From: Argopecten irradians
Lineage: Eukaryota; Mollusca; Bivalvia; Pectinida; Pectinidae
Assembly (NCBI RefSeq): GCF_041381155.1
Contig: NC_091144.1
Span: forward strand, 37,202,071 to 37,266,070
DNA length: 64,000 bases
Reading direction: 5' to 3'
How positions within the stretch are numbered: the first letter of the stretch is position 1; each line of letters opens with the position of its first letter. A program made the translations under genes and the position numbers. Positions 37,345-49,480 of the stretch are shown one piece after another. The notes under the pieces were generated by a model. It was not told where the DNA came from. It was given only the letters and a program-made list of their open reading frames with translations, and did no database searches.

Positions 37345-38080
37345 ACTCAACCAGAACATAATTTAAACCTGATTATGATTGCATAATCAAAACCTGATTA
37401 AGATTGCATAATCAGGATCTTCTTAACTGATAACGACATTCCATAATTCATAAAAATGACATCATTTTGCATATGATGAAATTAAAGGAGTTGAAAGTGT
37501 ATCTTCTGCGATCTGTATTGTAATGATCTGAGGGATGAAACATTTGAAGATGTCCTATCGTCTTGAAGAACATATTAGCGTTAGATTCTGTAGCTAGGGA
37601 ATGTCAACTTCAAGTTTCTGATAATACGAAACCCTTAAGCACGTTCCCAAAAGAGCTATCGTGATCCGCACGAATGCAGAAGTCTGGCGTCCCTGGCGAC
37701 CGTTGCAATAAGTGGATAGAAATTGTGTTGTTAGGGTTTGATTACCAATATCGCTTCCGGTGGTTGTGTGAAGAAATGAAAACACTAGGTTTACACATAT
37801 TCAGGGTTGTCGAAAAATTAGGTAACGATTCAATTCCGGACGTGCCAGCATCTAAAACCGAGCAGGAATGACGAGATAGATTTATTGGGGATAGGATCAA
37901 TGCATTCAAGAATAATTAGAATAAGGTTTTTTACGTATTGTTGCCATGGAGACAACTTCTATCCTAGTGTTCGTTGTTGAACAAAGCAATCAGATCCCTG
38001 TCGGATACATTTGCTTGACTTAGAACACTTTAATTGAGAAGAAATACTAAACGAATATAAACAACGATGTCTTAAATATC
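37345..38080. other. Inversion junction between FAS1 C and the plus-oriented spacer
   Basis: To the left, the sequence is the 5' flank of a minus-strand FAS1 gene. To the right, it is spacer in the opposite orientation, starting with a gene-3'-type flank (ggtatggcaaatcaaac, as at 54498). The intervening 0.7 kb has no counterpart in the window. It starts with two ~24-bp near repeats (cctgattatgattgcataat and cctgattaagattgcataat). Confidence 0.7.
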
Positions 38081-38229
38081 AGGTATGGCAAATCAAACAT
38101 GTTCAATATTGTTTTAGTAAATATATTTGAGGAAAAAACATTTTCTTTAAAACTTGTCCCTAAATCATGTCATGATAAACAATTTTATTCTATTTAGGAA
38201 ATTAGGGATGTGGGTGAGATATTTGAATA

Positions 38230-38640
38230 CTAACTCATGTATATATTCTACACAGATGATCCTACATGAGTGGCGATGTGACATGGAATTTATCAAACAA
38301 ATTCAATAATTTGATATGTCATGAACCTTTAGTCGAGTGGAATATCAGATTATTTTACGAGTTTGATAACTTTATATCACATAGTCACAAATGTAAGATT
38401 CTATTTATCACATAATATTTCATTAAATTTCGTATCTATATAAAACAGTAGAAACCCGGCTCTGATGTGACGCTTCCGTCTTCCGAGACAATCATGCGAC
38501 GTCATATAGAGATTATGACGTCAAAACTACATGTGACGTCAAAATAGTGTTATTACACATGTGTCTTACGATATTTATGACATGGCCGTATAGCATGGCT
38601 AGACGGGCTAATTATGTGATAAATTCGAATTCACAATATA
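38230..38640. promoter_or_regulatory. Insertion with a triple CRE-like cluster
   Basis: Absent from the equivalent spacer after copy D. It contains CGACGTCA at 38497-38504, TGACGTCA at 38516-38523 and TGACGTCA at 38534-38541, spaced 19 and 18 bp apart. No transcript is evident; function is unproven. Confidence 0.45.
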
Positions 38641-39651
38641 AGCATTTTGATTTTATAATATAGAGACTAAATGCATGAGTATATAATTTTGGTACGACAT
38701 TAGATATTCATTTCAAACTGAAGAATTATAAGTTGGTTCTTAGAAAATAAGGTAGAAAGCAATGCATCAATATTTATGTGTTAGCGATATTCAACAGCAG
38801 CATGGTTGGAAAATTAACATTAATTTAGGCAATTTAGTTTAATTGAGGTCACGCCGGGACCATGAACCTCTCTTTAAAGCCTTTGTGTACGCTACCAAAC
38901 AGATTTGATAAGGTGATTTGTGATTAGCTATGTAATAATGACAACTGTTCTACAATATTACATATTTGAAACGAACTTATTATAGAGTTATTTTATCTAA
39001 TATGCATACTTATCTGTCTCCACATCGTTTCTTTCTAAATTTGAGTTTTAACTGAAAAACCAAATTTTGAAAAAAGACATTTTATACCCATAGTTTGATA
39101 GATGACCACATAAAGGCCCTTTCAATAGACCAGAGTGACCATCGCAATGCCATGTCACACTTGTACCATGTACCGTGTAATGGAAATGGAAAGCATGTGC
39201 TCCAATTAGTCCCAGTTTCATCAATATCATTTATATTAAGAACGTTGTTGACGTAAATATCATGATTTTAACCAGTTCTACCGAAATTCTCAAAATATCA
39301 GTAACGTTTGGTGGTGGCTATCATATTATATGCTCTTCTTGATTCGAGATTATGAACATTAAGACACAATCGCTTGATATTATAAATAATGTTTCCGGAA
39401 ATAGCACTCCAGTATGTGTCTTATTTTAGTTTTTCATTATTTCCGGAAGTTAAGTTCATGCTGCTGTGTATGGTTGTGGCTACCGATTTGACCTCTTTTC
39501 ATGTCATTTAGATACTGCAACTGTCTTGTTATCTATCCTTTCTTCTATACTGTCTATTCTTTCCGCTATCTTCACTTTTTACCGTCCTTCAATCAACTAA
39601 ATGAAGAAAAAATCTATCGCTGGCAGGTAAGCAGAGCTGAATACATTCTAA

Positions 39652-40498
39652 CACATTAAAATTCTTAGTGCTAACTGTCAGGGTTTGGGTGATAAGTATA
39701 AGAGAAAAGACGTGTTCTCATATTTTAAAAGCTTGAATTTTGATATATATTGCATCCAAGATACTCACTTTACTCCAGAAATTGAAACCATTATAAAATC
39801 AGAAAGAGGATACACTTGTTATTTTAGCTCTTTTAGTTTAAACTCCAGGGGAGTGGCAGTTTTAATCAATAATAATTTCGAGATAAAAATTTTAAAGGAA
39901 AAAAGTGATTTTGATGGAAATTGTATTGTTCTAGATGTCTCTATCGATAACATACGTTTTATACTTATTAATCTGTACGGATACCCCGTCTTTTTATAGT
40001 AAATTACTAGATGTTGCATATGAATTTGGAAATGACTCGTTCATCATTTGCGGAGATTTTAATTTAGTGTTAGACCCAAGTCTAGATTGTTCTAATTATG
40101 TACATGTGAATAATCCTAGGGCAAGGGGAAAAGTTTTTGATATGATACATGACCTAGGATTAATCGATATATATAGAAACAACCATCCAGATAGTAAACG
40201 GTTTACTTGGAGAACAAAGCCGGTAAAGCAGGCAAGATTAGATTACTTTTTAATTTCAGATAATCTTACTTCAAGTATACAGAAACCAAATATTGAGCCA
40301 GGATATCGATCTGATCATTCCATACAAAACATAACTTTAGTTTTTAATGAATTTAGAAAAGGTAAAGGGCTATGGAAATTTAACAACTCATTATTACATG
40401 ATTTAGAATATCTTAATCTTATCAATAAACATATGATAGATGTTAAAATGCAGTATGCCTTACCAGTATATAACCATGAAAATTTACCTCTCATTTAA
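39652..40498 (+). pseudogene. LINE ORF2 endonuclease region
   Basis: Opens with ILSANCQGLGDKYKR, the N-terminal strand typical of L1/Tx1 endonucleases. It continues with DIYCIQDTHFT (catalytic E replaced by D in the usual QETH motif), ICGDFNLVLDP, RFTWR, ARLDYFLIS and the catalytic SDH near 40310. One frame change occurs around 39970-39990. No in-frame ATG precedes the first motif before a stop at 39649. Confidence 0.85.
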
Positions 40499-41053
40499 GA
40501 TGAAAATATACAATTTTTCAAAAGACGATCAATTATTTTTAGAAACTCTCTTATTTGAGATCAGGGGGAAATCTATACCATACTCATCTTATAAGAAAAA
40601 AAAACAAAGAATGAGCCAAGAAATATCATTAAGGTAAAAGATTAAAGAATTAGAAGACCAAGAAAAAGTTAGAAGACTTATCACAAGCACAGAACGAACT
40701 AGAGTCCTTAAGGAAATATATTTATAAAGACAGTATATTAAGATCTAAAGTAAAATGGGTTGAGGAGAGGGAGAAACCATCTAGATATTTTTTAAGTTTG
40801 GAAAACAGAAACTTCACCACAAAAATTATATCAGTAATTGAAAAAGACAATGGAAGCATAATTAGAGACCAAGATGAAATATTAACTTAAGTAAAAGAAT
40901 TTTATGAAAACTTGTATTCAGAGGATGATGATTTACTCAATACCAACTTAAACGAATATCTTGATTATGACAATATACCAAAATTAAATTGTACAGAATC
41001 CAAAAGTTTAGAGGGAAATATAACCTATGAAGAAGCAAGTATTACCTTAAAAG

Positions 41054-42091
41054 ATGAAAAATAATAAAAGTCCAGGCTCAGATGGCTTCACTGGAATTTT
41101 GAAATGTTTTTGGAAACAGCTAGGTCACTTTGTAGTTCGGTCAATTCAACATGGGTTTAACATAAACAAACTTTCAATCACACAAAGGCAGGGAATCATA
41201 ACTTGTTTACCAAAGGGAGATAAACCAAGGCAGTACTTGAAAAAATGGAGACCTATTTCACTTTTAAATACTATATATAAAATCGCTTCAGGCACTATCG
41301 CAAATAGAATAAGAAAAGTATTACGACACCATAATCAATACTGATCAGTCTGGATTTATATCAGGTAGGTATATTGGGGAAAATACTAGAATCATTTACG
41401 ATATTATGAATTATGCAGATGAAAATTACATTCCAGGCATGTTGTTAAATGTTGATTTTGAAAAAGCTTTTGATTCAGTCAGCTGGGATTTTATTGACAA
41501 AGTACTTAAATTTTTCAATTTTGGAAATGATATACGTAAATGGGTTAATATTTTTCAAAATGGTTCTAACTCTGCAGTTAATCAGGGAGGAAATTTGTCT
41601 TCATTTTTTCCCCTTATAAATCGAGGTCGACGTCAAGGAGATCTGTCTCCTCATATTTATCTATATTTTGTGCAGAAGTGTTAGGAATAAGAATTCGAAA
41701 TAATGTAAATATTAAGGGTATTAATATTGAAAACACCCCTATATTACTATCCCAGTACGCCGATGACACTTCAATTATTCTAGATGGGTCAAAACAATCA
41801 TTGAATGAATCATTGAGTGAATTGAATAAATATGCAGAAACATCTGGCTTGAAAATAAACAAAAATAAGACTGAAGAAATATGGATAGGGAGTAAAAAAT
41901 ATAGTAAGAAACAATTTTGTTCGGAGTGGAACTTGAATTGGGGAAAAACAACATTTACAATGTTGGGTATTGATTTCAATGTAGATCTGCATAGAATAGT
42001 TAAAATGAATTATGACAAAAAACTAGTCAAAATTAAATCACTTTTGAATAATTGGAATAAAAGAATACTTACACTTATTGGTAAAGTATAA
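41054..42091 (+). pseudogene. LINE ORF2 reverse transcriptase region
   Basis: Shows the RT blocks in order: NNKSPGSDGFT, LPKGDKPRQYLKKWRPISLL, DFEKAFDSVSWDF, RRQGDLSP, and the YADD box (YADDTSIIL near 41755), followed by SGLKINKNKTE and LGIDFNVD. It is interrupted by stops or frame changes near 41341 and 41684. The block order and the KWRPISLLN word point to the L1/Tx1 group (family knowledge, not a search result). Confidence 0.88.
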
Positions 42092-43336
42092 GTTGTCAAA
42101 TCACTACTTATTTCACAACTTAATCACCTATTCATTGCATTACCAAATCCGGAAATTTCATTTTTAAAAGCACTTAACTCAGAAATATATCATTTTCTCT
42201 GGAACAGTAAAGTGGACAAAATTAAGAGAGATATTGTTATAAAAGAATATAGTGATGGTGGTCTTAAAATGATAGATATATTGTCTTTTATCAAAGCTCT
42301 AAAGTTAACATGGATAAGAAGATTATATACAAGGTCAAGTAAATGGCAAAGGATTTTAGGTAAAAATATTGACATAGGAAAGCTGGCTATTTCTGGAGAA
42401 GGATATATTAAAGAATGTGAATCTAAATGAAACAATCAATTTTGGATAGATGTTTTTAATTTTTTGAACTGCTGGAGAAAAAAATAAAGTTAAATGATAC
42501 TCCTGAAATATTGAAAACACCAATTTGGTACAATAATGATATAGTAATTGACAGGAAAATGGTATTCTCTAAAGACTGGTATCAGAAAGGTGTTATTTTT
42601 CTTAATGACCTTTTGAAATATCCATACTTATTAAGTTTTTACAATTTTGAAGAATTCACTGATAATTTAATGTAAATACTAATTTTATAACCTACCAGGG
42701 AATTATCAACTCATGTAGAGAATACCTAATACACATTCAACTTGATAATGTCAATTTGTCATATCCAATTATACCAAAAAAAAAAATAGAAATTTTTATT
42801 AAACATAAAAAAGGATCTAAAGAATTTTACCGTATACTTTGTCAAAATAACACTATTTCCGCGGGCAAAAGAAAATGAAATTACTTATTTGAAATTTGTT
42901 TTGAACACTTTGAATTTTTACTTGATGCATTACTTATTCCTTTTTCCTTCAATAAAGGAACAATTATCTTCGGGCTAACAAACAATAAAAACATGTATTA
43001 TATAATTGATAATCTGATTTTACTAATCATGAAACAGTACATTTATAGATCTAGGTGTCTTCAACAAAACCTGTCTGTAGCATCATTAAAATCTATTATA
43101 AAGGAAAATTATGATATACAGAAATATATTAGTATTGGTAAAGGTAATAAATACATAGAAAAAAATTAACCGTAATTGGAAAAAATGGATTAAACTTATA
43201 GAAACTTCACTTAATCCCAGACAATATGAGATAAAATATACTTTATTACAAAATTATTTTAACACACTTCATTAAGTATTTATACAAAAGTTTATATTAC
43301 TGCAACCTCCAGCTATAGAATCTATAATATAATCAT

Positions 43337-43338
<2 letters not shown>

Positions 43339-43384
<46 letters not shown>
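43339..43384. repeat. (CT)23 microsatellite in the LINE 3' region
   Basis: Uninterrupted CT dinucleotides directly after the last LINE coding remnants. Confidence 0.97.
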
Positions 43385-43386
<2 letters not shown>

Positions 43387-43489
43387 CATATATATTATTG
43401 AATGTATGAATGTATGTTTTTGAATCGGTGTGTTGATGTGGTAGTAAAGAGTTGTGTATGTCAAATAAAAAAAACGAGACATGACAATA

Positions 43490-43725
43490 ATATGGCTGAT
43501 GATGATGAAGATGATGATTGATTATGATGATGTTGTTTATGTAGATGAAGATAATGTGACTAATTTTTGAGTATAACTACATATAGTTGATGATGATGAT
43601 ATTCGTTTTGATGATTATGATCATGACAATGATGAGGATGAAGATAATGGTGTTTGATGAATTATGATGATGATGATGATGGCATTTCATGTTGTTGATG
43701 ATGATTATGACGATGATGAATGTTT

Positions 43726-43767
<42 letters not shown>

Positions 43768-43880
43768 AAGATGAGGGAAATGATGAGTTTAATGACTATG
43801 ATGTTGACGGTGGTGGTGATGATGATGACAATGATAATGATGATGATGATGAAGAAGATGGCAATGATGATGTAATATAA
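43490..43880. repeat. (GAT)n-rich microsatellite stretch
   Basis: Interrupted GATGAT repeats, densest at 43728-43764. It lies between the two A-rich tails of the LINE and inside its target-site duplications. Open frames through it on the minus strand are low-complexity artefacts. Confidence 0.95.
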
Positions 43881-44347
43881 CATTATTATATGAACATGTC
43901 TTTTTGAAAAATAAAAAAAAAATAAAAAAAAAAATTAAAAAAAAACCATTAAGACACAAAAGTGGGTTTTTTAATTCATTAGAAATGGCATTCTCTGAAG
44001 TGACTGCTTCGGCACGAAAGTGGACGGAAGCTTTTGCCTGACCTAGACCCCTACTGTTTCTGGATTTTTTTTATTTTTTTTTGTCATTTGACAGTGTCAG
44101 TGATTTGTTTTGCGTTTTCATAAGCAATAAGTTATATGAATTGAATGAAATGAATTAGATGTGACATAAATAACACAAATGCATTCATTCGTTGAGTGTA
44201 AGGTTTTATAGTTCGTCTGGTTACCTGACATCCGTTATGAAAATGAGGAAAATTAGTTTAATCAATACCTACAGTTGGGAGCGAGCTAAACTTGGTAGTG
44301 AAGTGCACTGGAGTGCACAAGTAAAGTTAACTCCTGTTCACTAGCTA

Positions 44348-44413
44348 GTGCACTAGAATTAACATCGTAGTGCACTAGAGTTAACTCCGTAGAGCACTAG
44401 AGTTCACATCGTA
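44348..44413. repeat. Left subterminal array, three 22-bp units
   Basis: Units start at 44348, 44370 and 44392. Each has GTGCAC (GAGCAC in the third), then TAGA, then a GTTAAC-like word. Confidence 0.85.
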
Positions 44414-44506
44414 GTGCACTTGTAAGATAAATGAACCTGACACTCCTACCCATTGCATACATTGTACATGAAAAATCTGTATCTGTATTTATTTCATTGA
44501 ACGGTT

Positions 44507-45080
44507 TTAAAGAGACAATTCACTCAGGCTAATTCTTTTACATAACCAAGTAGCAAAATATGACATAATGTATTGGTCTTCATTTCTTATGAAACATGTA
44601 ACATAAAATATTGACAAATACCACGTCATTGTTTAGTATTTTAATTGAGACCGTTGTTATTACAAATCGTTGATCGATACGATAAAGCAGGTACAACATG
44701 CACGCTGTACCCATACCCGAGTCAAAGTCACGCACGTTAAACAAATGAACTACATAACCATTGACGAGGTGATACAATGATTTTTAGGCAAAAAAATTCA
44801 CCTAATAAGGTAAACACACTACTGTCAGAGCAATATGAGCAGTTCTAGAGTAAAGTTGCATTACTCTACGAGCAAGGGACAGGGTTCGGCATACAATATG
44901 TTCGACCACAATGTGTAATGGCGGACAGCGAGCGAGTTTGAACATTTCACACGTATTTCACCACCATGGGCTTTTCTGGCATATCACAGTAAAACCGACT
45001 GATCTAATTTCCATTAGAACTGGGTTTTTTTCGATATACGTACAAATTTTCATGTTCTCTTAGACTGAATTGTCCCTTTA
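44507..45080. mobile_element. MITE nested inside the TA-flanked DNA element
   Basis: Terminal inverted repeat ttaaagagacaattcac / gtgaattgtccctttaa-like, flanked by TTAA on both sides. It is the same family as the intron-2 MITEs of FAS1 copies A and D. It entered the larger element after that element existed, or was carried within it. Confidence 0.65.
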
Positions 45081-47221
45081 ATATCTTTCAATTATTTTAG
45101 ATGAATTACCAAATGTAATCTGTATTTTAAGTTAACATAACTAAGTAATTATGTAAATAATTAATTTATTAAATAAAATGGTTACTTTTAAGGGTGTAAA
45201 TATATCGGTTTCATATGTGTAATTTAGTCTTATATGAGTTTTATTATTAAAGTGAAGAATATACCGTAAGCTGCAATATGGCTTGACCACATGCAACTTT
45301 TCTTTAGAATTTGTTTTTCAGAATTTAAATGAAATTATTTATTTATTTACTTAAAAATAAATTAGGATCAAATATTTCATACTTGTTATAATACATTTAC
45401 TAATTAAATAGTTATATTTATTACTTAGATCAAAAATTAGGTATTCTAGATATAGATGGATATATATATTCTAATTTATTTCATGTATTTACTTTATTTT
45501 TTATTTGATTTCATTATATATTCATTTGAGTTATATATCTTTGTTCTCGCCATTACAGACATTAACAGCTATATATAATTGTATTTCACATTTAGAATGT
45601 CAGATGTTGTACATTTAGCAGTTTTGGTTATTACACGTTTTATTATACCCTCATAGGTCGCCTGGCACAGTGAATTTTACCTGTACTGGCCAGGCTCCAG
45701 GGCAAGAAACCAAGCTAGTGGTCACCTGTCTGGCCATGTATGACTGCCCCTCTCCTAACCCTGTAATTATCTATGAATCCAGTTCAATTAACACAAAAAT
45801 ACTGTCATTTAGTGATATTTAAATCAAATCCTTATTTCTGTTTAAATATATGTTTCTTCACATGTAATATTACATCATAGTATTTGAAATATATTTTGAT
45901 TGATATTTTAAAGATGCTATATAGCCGCCAGAGCATAAATGATGTTCATCATTTGAACAATAATTGGTGTTTAATTGTGTATATTGTACATATATATGTC
46001 TCATTAACATAAAAAATAATACAAAATAATTTATTTTGCCTTTGGTGCATGACCAATCAGTACTTCATTCCTTATAGGATATAGTGCCACGGATTTTTTT
46101 TAGAAATTTAATTAATAGCTTTTTATATTCTTAACTTGAAGTAAATTTAGAAGCTCAAATTGTTCAATGCTGGTATGGTGTAAACTAAGTAACTTTTGTA
46201 ACTGAAGAAAAACACTAAATCGTCTGCTCCTGTTTTGATAGTGAAAAACTACAATTTGTCAGTGGCGGAGCATCTTAAAATTCGTATTTATCTCTAAATA
46301 TATATCTAAGCATGTATAAACATATGAAATCTATATTGAAATTAAGCTAAAATTGTGTACAATTTTTTAAAAGATTATAAGCTAAAATTGACGACCTGTA
46401 CATTAAAATAATGTAGAGTGTCATATATAATTCCTGTTGTCAACAGACATTTTAATCATAAATACGTTTTAGCGTTTACACATACTTATACACAAATACA
46501 GTATTTTATCATTATTCGTATCAAGGATTTCTAACTACATATGTGTACATATTAATTTATTTTACTGTACATTGTACATGGGGATACAGGTGTACACTGC
46601 ACCTGCATAAATAACTTGTGTACCGTAAACTCTAGGCACACAGGTCTGTCGTTATGGTCACTAGGCATAGGGCCCTTTTCTCCCTATTTCCCCATCCCAC
46701 CACCTAAGAAGGTGACACCTAACCTGTAATAAAGATCAGTCAGGCGGCACAGGTAAGATTTACCTATTTTCTTTATCCCCAGGGGGTCCATTTATAGCAT
46801 TCAATGCAATTGATAGCATGCTGTACATACTAGTCCAAGAGATCTAGTATAGAAAAGGATGTAATTGTGTGAATGAACTTATATGTAAAATCAGATATTT
46901 AGATAATAGACTATATAAATTTCTGTTAAAACCTATAATCTAGCTATAGAATAAATGTAGCTTCATAAACACTTTATCTAAAAATACAAGTTATTTAATT
47001 GACAAGTTTAATTGTTCATGCACACTATTGGGATTACTTTCAATATTACAATTGTTAGTAATTGTAAAGATCGATACATATATATGGTAGACGGATTATT
47101 ATTTTTTTCAAAACGAATAAAAGTTATACCACAAATATGAATATACTTTATACTGTATTTGTAGGGTTATACTGGAACTAGTGTGTATCACAGGCACTGT
47201 AAAACTGAAGTGTACTACGTA

Positions 47222-47335
47222 GTGCACTAGAGTTAACATCATGGTGCACTAGAGTTAACACTGTAGTGCACTAGCGTTAACATTGTAGTGCACTAGAGTT
47301 AACACCGTAGTGTACTAGAGTTCACATCGTTGTGC
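47222..47335. repeat. Right subterminal array, five 22-bp units
   Basis: Units start at 47222, 47244, 47266, 47288 and 47310, with the same GTGCAC-TAGA-GTTAAC core as the left array and on the same strand. Both six-base words are palindromes. Confidence 0.85.
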
Positions 47336-47548
47336 CCGCTAGTGTACTACAATGTTTAGTCTAGTGCACTACGTTGTTCACCACGTGTGTACTACAAAGT
47401 GCACTAGATACCAAGTTTAGTTTGCTCCCAACTGTATGCATGTTTACACTTGGAAACCCATGGGATACATTCCATAGCAGTTTCCCTAAATGAAGACGAG
47501 AAAATGGTCACCATGGTATAAATACAGAGTTAAAAGTATGGGATAAAT

Positions 47549-47717
47549 AAGTTTTCCAACTCGTGACTGGTGCTTATCATGTTTATTTTAACTCTCGTTA
47601 TCTAATTTTCAGATTTTTAAGACACTCGCTAAAGCTTGCGTCTTTTCAAAATTTGAAAATTAACTAACTCCAGTTTGATAAACATGATAAGCAAAAATCA
47701 CGCGTCGGGGAACCTCT
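47549..47717. repeat. Foldback element, spacer C-D
   Basis: Same foldback in the opposite genomic orientation, with arms ttccaactcgtgact and gtcggggaacc and the inner word gcttatcatgtttat. Confidence 0.7.
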
Positions 47718-48097
47718 ATTGTCCAAATAACCTTATCAACCGATATGTTTTTAAAACTGAAAAGCGACGCATACGAGGAAAATCCATAAAAATATGTTTG
47801 ATATATACATTTACTTATGCATCGATAAAGTTTTAAAGGTTTACTGGAATCAATGTGACCCTGCAATTTTTATGTATACATTTTTGTCAGACTTTTAAAA
47901 TAATAATTAACATGTATTACGGGGTGTTTTCTGTATTTTATTTATATTATCAGCCTTCACCTTTCTCTTCGAAATCATTCAACAGGACTATTGACTATCG
48001 GGAAGAGGGGCTACTCATTATCATGACGAAGGAAAAAAATGTACATAAACATGTATTCAAATGGTTTATATCATGTAAATGTCATATAATAAAACCG

Positions 48098-48182
48098 ATA
48101 TCAACCTGGTTTCATAAAGGTTGAAAGTGATATAACCCTCGGCCTTCGGTCTCGGGTAATATCACTTCCTCAAGTTGATAAA
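48098..48182. repeat. Hairpin in spacer C-D, also in spacer A-B
   Basis: Arms tatcaacctggtttcataaa...gaaagtgatataaccc and gggtaatatcacttcct...gttgata enclose a small GC-rich loop with its own stem (tcggccttcggtctc). It is part of a ~290-bp insertion (about 14500-14790 in inverted orientation) that is absent from spacers B-C and after copy D. Confidence 0.65.
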
Positions 48183-48778
48183 TCACCGTATCCACCTGTA
48201 AAAAGTTCGATAATTGCATAATATCTTGCACGGAGAATGTAAATATTAAAAAGTACGGTTAATCGCAGACTAATTGATACTTTCATCTACAAAAACTTTG
48301 TTGGGGACAATTAATGCAAATGATGCAATATGTAATTGATAATACTTATACTTAAATACATTGCATATAGTAGGACAAAATGAGACCGTATGGTATGTTT
48401 CCATTCAACATATAGTAAATAGAAAATTTCCGCCATATTACTTAGTCAGGAATTTTCCTATAGTTGAGAGGTATCTATACGTGCAAAAATGTATGTCAAT
48501 TAACATAAAGCACTTATGTTAAAAACAAGTAAAAGTGTAAGCAGTATATGTTGTTATGGGTTGAATTAATCACCTTCTATGCAAGGAATTAATGTAAAAA
48601 AATCAAATGTTCCTGCGAAACAAATCAAAACGTTGTCAATTGTACAGCTACTTACGAATGTGCCGACATCACGCGTTCAAGCGTTTATGGGCATTAATGT
48701 TATACAACTTGTAGATGTAATGTGTGCGTTTAGTTCGTGAGGTAAGAAGAACTATAAATTGTCCATGTACTCCGGTTC

Positions 48779-48926
48779 CACGTGAGGGCCGCCCCCTATA
48801 CTGATACCAGTCACGTTTATCTGCCATGGAATCGCCGTTATCGGAGTTATGACTGCATGTTATGAAACAAGGTTGGAATTTGAAATGGTATAAATATGAG
48901 CAAATAAATTCAAAATTGTATCAGTC
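48779..48926 (+). promoter_or_regulatory. Core promoter of FAS1 copy D (E-box, TATA, initiator)
   Basis: CACGTG at 48779-48784, TATAAATA at 48889-48896, and TCAGTC at 48921-48926 about 33 bp after the TATA start. This is the same spacing as copy A. The promoter looks intact although the coding sequence downstream is disrupted. Confidence 0.7.
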
Positions 48927-49407
48927 ACCTTAGAGACCTCCCGGCGAACCATTTCCTGATTTCAACTTTAGACACAAGATGCTTCGTGTACTCTGCTTCA
49001 CTCTGGCTCTACATTCCGTATTGGGCGCTAACTTAGTAGAGGTTTTACAGGCGTCTGGAAAATCCACGCTGGTCAGTCTAGTACAGAAAGCTGGTCTTGC
49101 GGACGCTCTCACACAAGGTCAGTGGTCAACTGATAATAGATCTATTAGATATTTTAAAGTTCAGTTTGATTTAAGTCTATTATTGATTGTTATATTATTT
49201 GTTTGAATGTTAAAAATCTTATGAAATTAAATACGTTATTTAAGCTTTTTTAATTAACATAATTACTATCACGACAGACACTTCTCAAATTCGAGATAGT
49301 CAATGACTTTGATCGTATGGAATAAATCAAAATCTACGGATAAGCGAAACTGTATTGGGGTTGATGAAATTTTCAATAGAATATCTTTAAATGCTTTATC
49401 TTATGAG

Positions 49408-49480
49408 ACTTGATCAGAAGACTGCGATTTATTTCCAAGACGAAGGCTACGCAGCCGAACATTTGGAGCAGAGACAGTTT
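49408..49480. mobile_element. Solo arm of the TTAA hairpin MITE, FAS1 D intron 1
   Basis: Reverse-complement counterpart of the arm in copy A intron 1 (gacgaaggctacgcagcc). The shared position shows A and D inherited this insertion from one ancestor. Confidence 0.6.

Larger units (their letters stand above)
39357..43959 (+). mobile_element. L1/Tx1-type LINE, 4.6 kb, with 13-bp target-site duplications and a second 3' tail
   Basis: The word cattaagacacaa occurs at 39357-39369 and 43947-43959, and the spacer after copy D has the unoccupied form near 55407. The element (39370-43946) has a short 5' leader, an apurinic-type endonuclease region, a reverse transcriptase region, a C-terminal region to about 43280, a (CT)n run, a first A-rich end (caaataaaaaaaac near 43463), a GAT-repeat stretch and a second A-rich tail. 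There is no ORF1, so it is probably 5' truncated. Several frameshifts and stops split the ORF (at least five breaks by eye), so it is not mobile now. Confidence 0.88.
44270..47436. mobile_element. 3.16-kb TA-flanked DNA element with subterminal 22-bp repeats
   Basis: The unoccupied site in the other spacers reads aatacctatgcatg. Here TA occurs at 44270-44271 and 47435-47436, and the element 44272-47434 has inverted ends: CAGTTGGGAGC, then taaacttggta, on both sides. Inside each end is an array of 22-bp units (gtgcactagagttaacatcg-type): three at 44348-44413 and five from 47222 to about 47331. TA duplication plus a CAGT start fits Tc1/mariner-like elements. No transposase is visible, so it is non-autonomous. 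Confidence 0.82.

Noticed and set aside
43662-43883. 73-codon minus-strand frame rich in isoleucine
   Set aside because: Translation of the GAT microsatellite.
39370-43946. Possibility that the RT-bearing element is an LTR retroelement
   Set aside because: There are no terminal repeats, protease, integrase or capsid words. The endonuclease precedes the RT and the end is A-rich with 13-bp target duplications, so it is a LINE.
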